Shown in pieces: positions 62,916 to 64,000 of a stretch of 64,000 bases of DNA. This DNA comes from Nesterenkonia cremea. GTDB taxonomy: Bacteria > Actinomycetota > Actinomycetes > Actinomycetales > Micrococcaceae. The notes below the pieces were generated by a model. The model did not search any database. It worked only from the letters and a program-made list of their open reading frames with translations, and was not told where the DNA came from. The translations under genes were made by a program, and so were the position numbers. Positions within the stretch are counted from its first letter, which is position 1. Each line of letters begins with the position of its first letter. Location: positions 124,001-188,000 of the forward strand of contig NZ_BMIS01000005.1 of NCBI RefSeq assembly GCF_014642675.1, in the 5' to 3' direction.

Positions 62916-64000
62916 GTGACTGAACGAGGATCTGGGCTCCCGCGGCTGCTGCTCATCGCCACTGTGCTGGTGGTGGCGGCCAATCTTCGCCCGGCCATCA
63001 GTGCCGTGGGTCCGCTGCTGGAGCAGGTCCGTGCCGATACGGGGATGAGCCCCTCGCTGCTGGGTCTGCTGGGTGCCATTCCGGTGATCAGCTTCGGCAT
63101 CGTCTCCCCGTTCGTCCATCTGCTCTCATCCCGCTGGGGTCTGGAGCGCAGCATCTTCGCCGCCCTGGTGCTGCTGGCCGCCGGAACGGTGCTTCGTTCC
63201 CTGCCGCCGGGGCTGCTCCCTGGTGATGAGGCCCTGGCCGCTCAGATCTCCCTGTTGGTCGGCACAGCGATCCTGAGCCTGGCCATCGGGATCGGCAACG
63301 TGTTGGTGCCGGCAGTGGTCAAGCGCGACTTCCCGGACCGGGTGCCGCTGATGACCGGCCTGTATACGGCCACGATGGCCGGCTTTGCGGCGCTGGCCTC
63401 CGGGACTGCTGTTCCGTTGGCCTCGGCCGTGGGCTGGGAGCTCGGCCTGGGCAGCACCGCTCTGCTCGCCCTGGCGGCCTGCGGACTCTGGAGCACACGC
63501 CTGCTGGGCTCCGCGGAGGGCGCGGGATCAGATGGCGCGCCAGTGAGCGCGGAGCAGGGGAGTGCGGAACCGACGACGCCGGCGGGCCCGGCGGCCGCTG
63601 CGGCACCGGCTGCCTCGATGTGGCGCTCCCCGGTGGCCTGGCAGGTGACGGCCTACTTCGCGCTGCAGTCGGGCATCTTCTATCTGCTGCTGACCTGGTA
63701 TCCCGCCATCCTGGGCTATCACGGCCTGGGGGAGGCCTATGCCGGGTGGATGCTCTCGCTCTGGCAGGGCGTGGGTATCGCGGCGAGCCTGCTGGTGGGA
63801 CCGGTGCTGCAGCGGGCCAGAGACCAGCGCGCGGTGTCCCTGCTGGTCAGCTGCACCATGATCGTCACCCTGATCGGGATTCTGCTGATGCCCTCCTGGG
63901 CGATCCTCTGGAGTGTGGTGGGCGGATTCTCTACCTCCACCATGCTGCTGCTGGCGCTGACGATGATCTCGCTGCGCGCACGGACCAGCCACCAGGCCGG
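62916..64000 (+). CDS. CynX/NimT-type MFS transporter, 5' part (cut by window end)
   Basis: 361 codons are visible and the frame is still open at base 64000. RLLLIATVLVVAANLRPAIS and VGPLLEQVRADTGMSPSLLG are the hallmark of the CynX/NimT (cyanate or nitroimidazole) branch of MFS. About 10 hydrophobic helices fit. The loop in the middle (about codons 205-230) is an Ala/Pro-rich insert (TTPAGPAAAAAPAAS). The substrate is unknown; members carry cyanate, glyphosate-like or other small anions, so no name is given. The GTG start is the first that precedes the conserved sequence. Confidence 0.87.
   Translation, partial: MTERGSGLPRLLLIATVLVVAANLRPAISAVGPLLEQVRADTGMSPSLLGLLGAIPVISFGIVSPFVHLLSSRWGLERSIFAALVLLAAGTVLRSLPPGLLPGDEALAAQISLLVGTAILSLAIGIGNVLVPAVVKRDFPDRVPLMTGLYTATMAGFAALASGTAVPLASAVGWELGLGSTALLALAACGLWSTRLLGSAEGAGSDGAPVSAEQGSAEPTTPAGPAAAAAPAASMWRSPVAWQVTAYFALQSGIFYLLLTWYPAILGYHGLGEAYAGWMLSLWQGVGIAASLLVGPVLQRARDQRAVSLLVSCTMIVTLIGILLMPSWAILWSVVGGFSTSTMLLLALTMISLRARTSHQA

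Overview
The window is a high-GC actinobacterial chromosome segment, most likely from the Micrococcaceae and possibly a Nesterenkonia-like organism. This rests on gene order (valS/ileS-folC-DUF4233-ndk; ffh-rpsP-KH-rimM-trmD-rplS-lepB; fasR-fabD-fabH-acpP-fabF beside aceE, DUF3052 and ahpE), on actinobacteria-specific families (DUF4233, DUF3145, DUF3052), on frequent GTG starts and on the acidic composition of many proteins. The genus is an inference. I saw no rRNA, tRNA or CRISPR array.

Layout. 1-8.6 kb: 3' part of valS, mgtC, ileS behind a T-box leader, folC, a DUF4233 membrane protein and ndk. 8.6-21.9 kb: surface-polysaccharide region with an ABC-2 exporter pair, a UDP-GlcNAc-type dehydrogenase, an ATP-grasp ligase, an IS30 transposase relic, an asparagine-synthase-like protein, an acyltransferase-SGNH protein, a large two-domain glycosyltransferase and wecB. 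The stretch from about 12.0 to 17.8 kb looks less GC-rich by eye and carries the IS relic, so it is probably acquired. 22.0-23.7 kb: hipBA toxin-antitoxin with a clear inverted-repeat operator. 23.8-31.4 kb: smc, an MFS exporter, amtB with a GlnR-type box, and ftsY. 31.5-41.1 kb: second polysaccharide block with wecC, another acyltransferase-SGNH protein, and two paralogous giant glycosyltransferases separated by a small coiled-coil protein.

41.2-47.9 kb: SRP/ribosome/secretion run with ffh, rpsP, KH protein, rimM, trmD, rplS, two signal peptidases and rnhB. Two strong hairpins lie inside the first codons of rimM and of the first lepB, and a structured leader precedes rplS. 47.9-52.4 kb: dprA-comM-yraN on the minus strand and xerC on the plus strand. 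52.5-61.1 kb: DUF3145, then the type II fatty-acid operon (fabF, acpP, fabH, fabD) behind its PucR-type regulator fasR, then aceE. A 17-bp palindrome of the form TTGTAS-N5-CTACAA occurs upstream of both fabD and fasR and is a good candidate operator. 61.3-64 kb: DUF3052, an AhpE-like peroxiredoxin, an Lrp/AsnC regulator and the start of a CynX-type MFS transporter cut by the window end.

How it works together. wecB and wecC would convert UDP-GlcNAc to UDP-ManNAcA, and the 10.7-kb dehydrogenase probably makes UDP-GlcNAcA. The glycosyltransferases would build a uronic-acid polymer, the acyltransferases and possibly the ATP-grasp/asparagine-synthase pair would decorate it, and the ABC-2 exporter would move it out. 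This resembles a teichuronic-acid-type wall polymer, but the structure is inferred. Several of these polysaccharide genes have a TAnnnT box 6-9 nt before the start codon and no Shine-Dalgarno sequence, which suggests leaderless transcripts.
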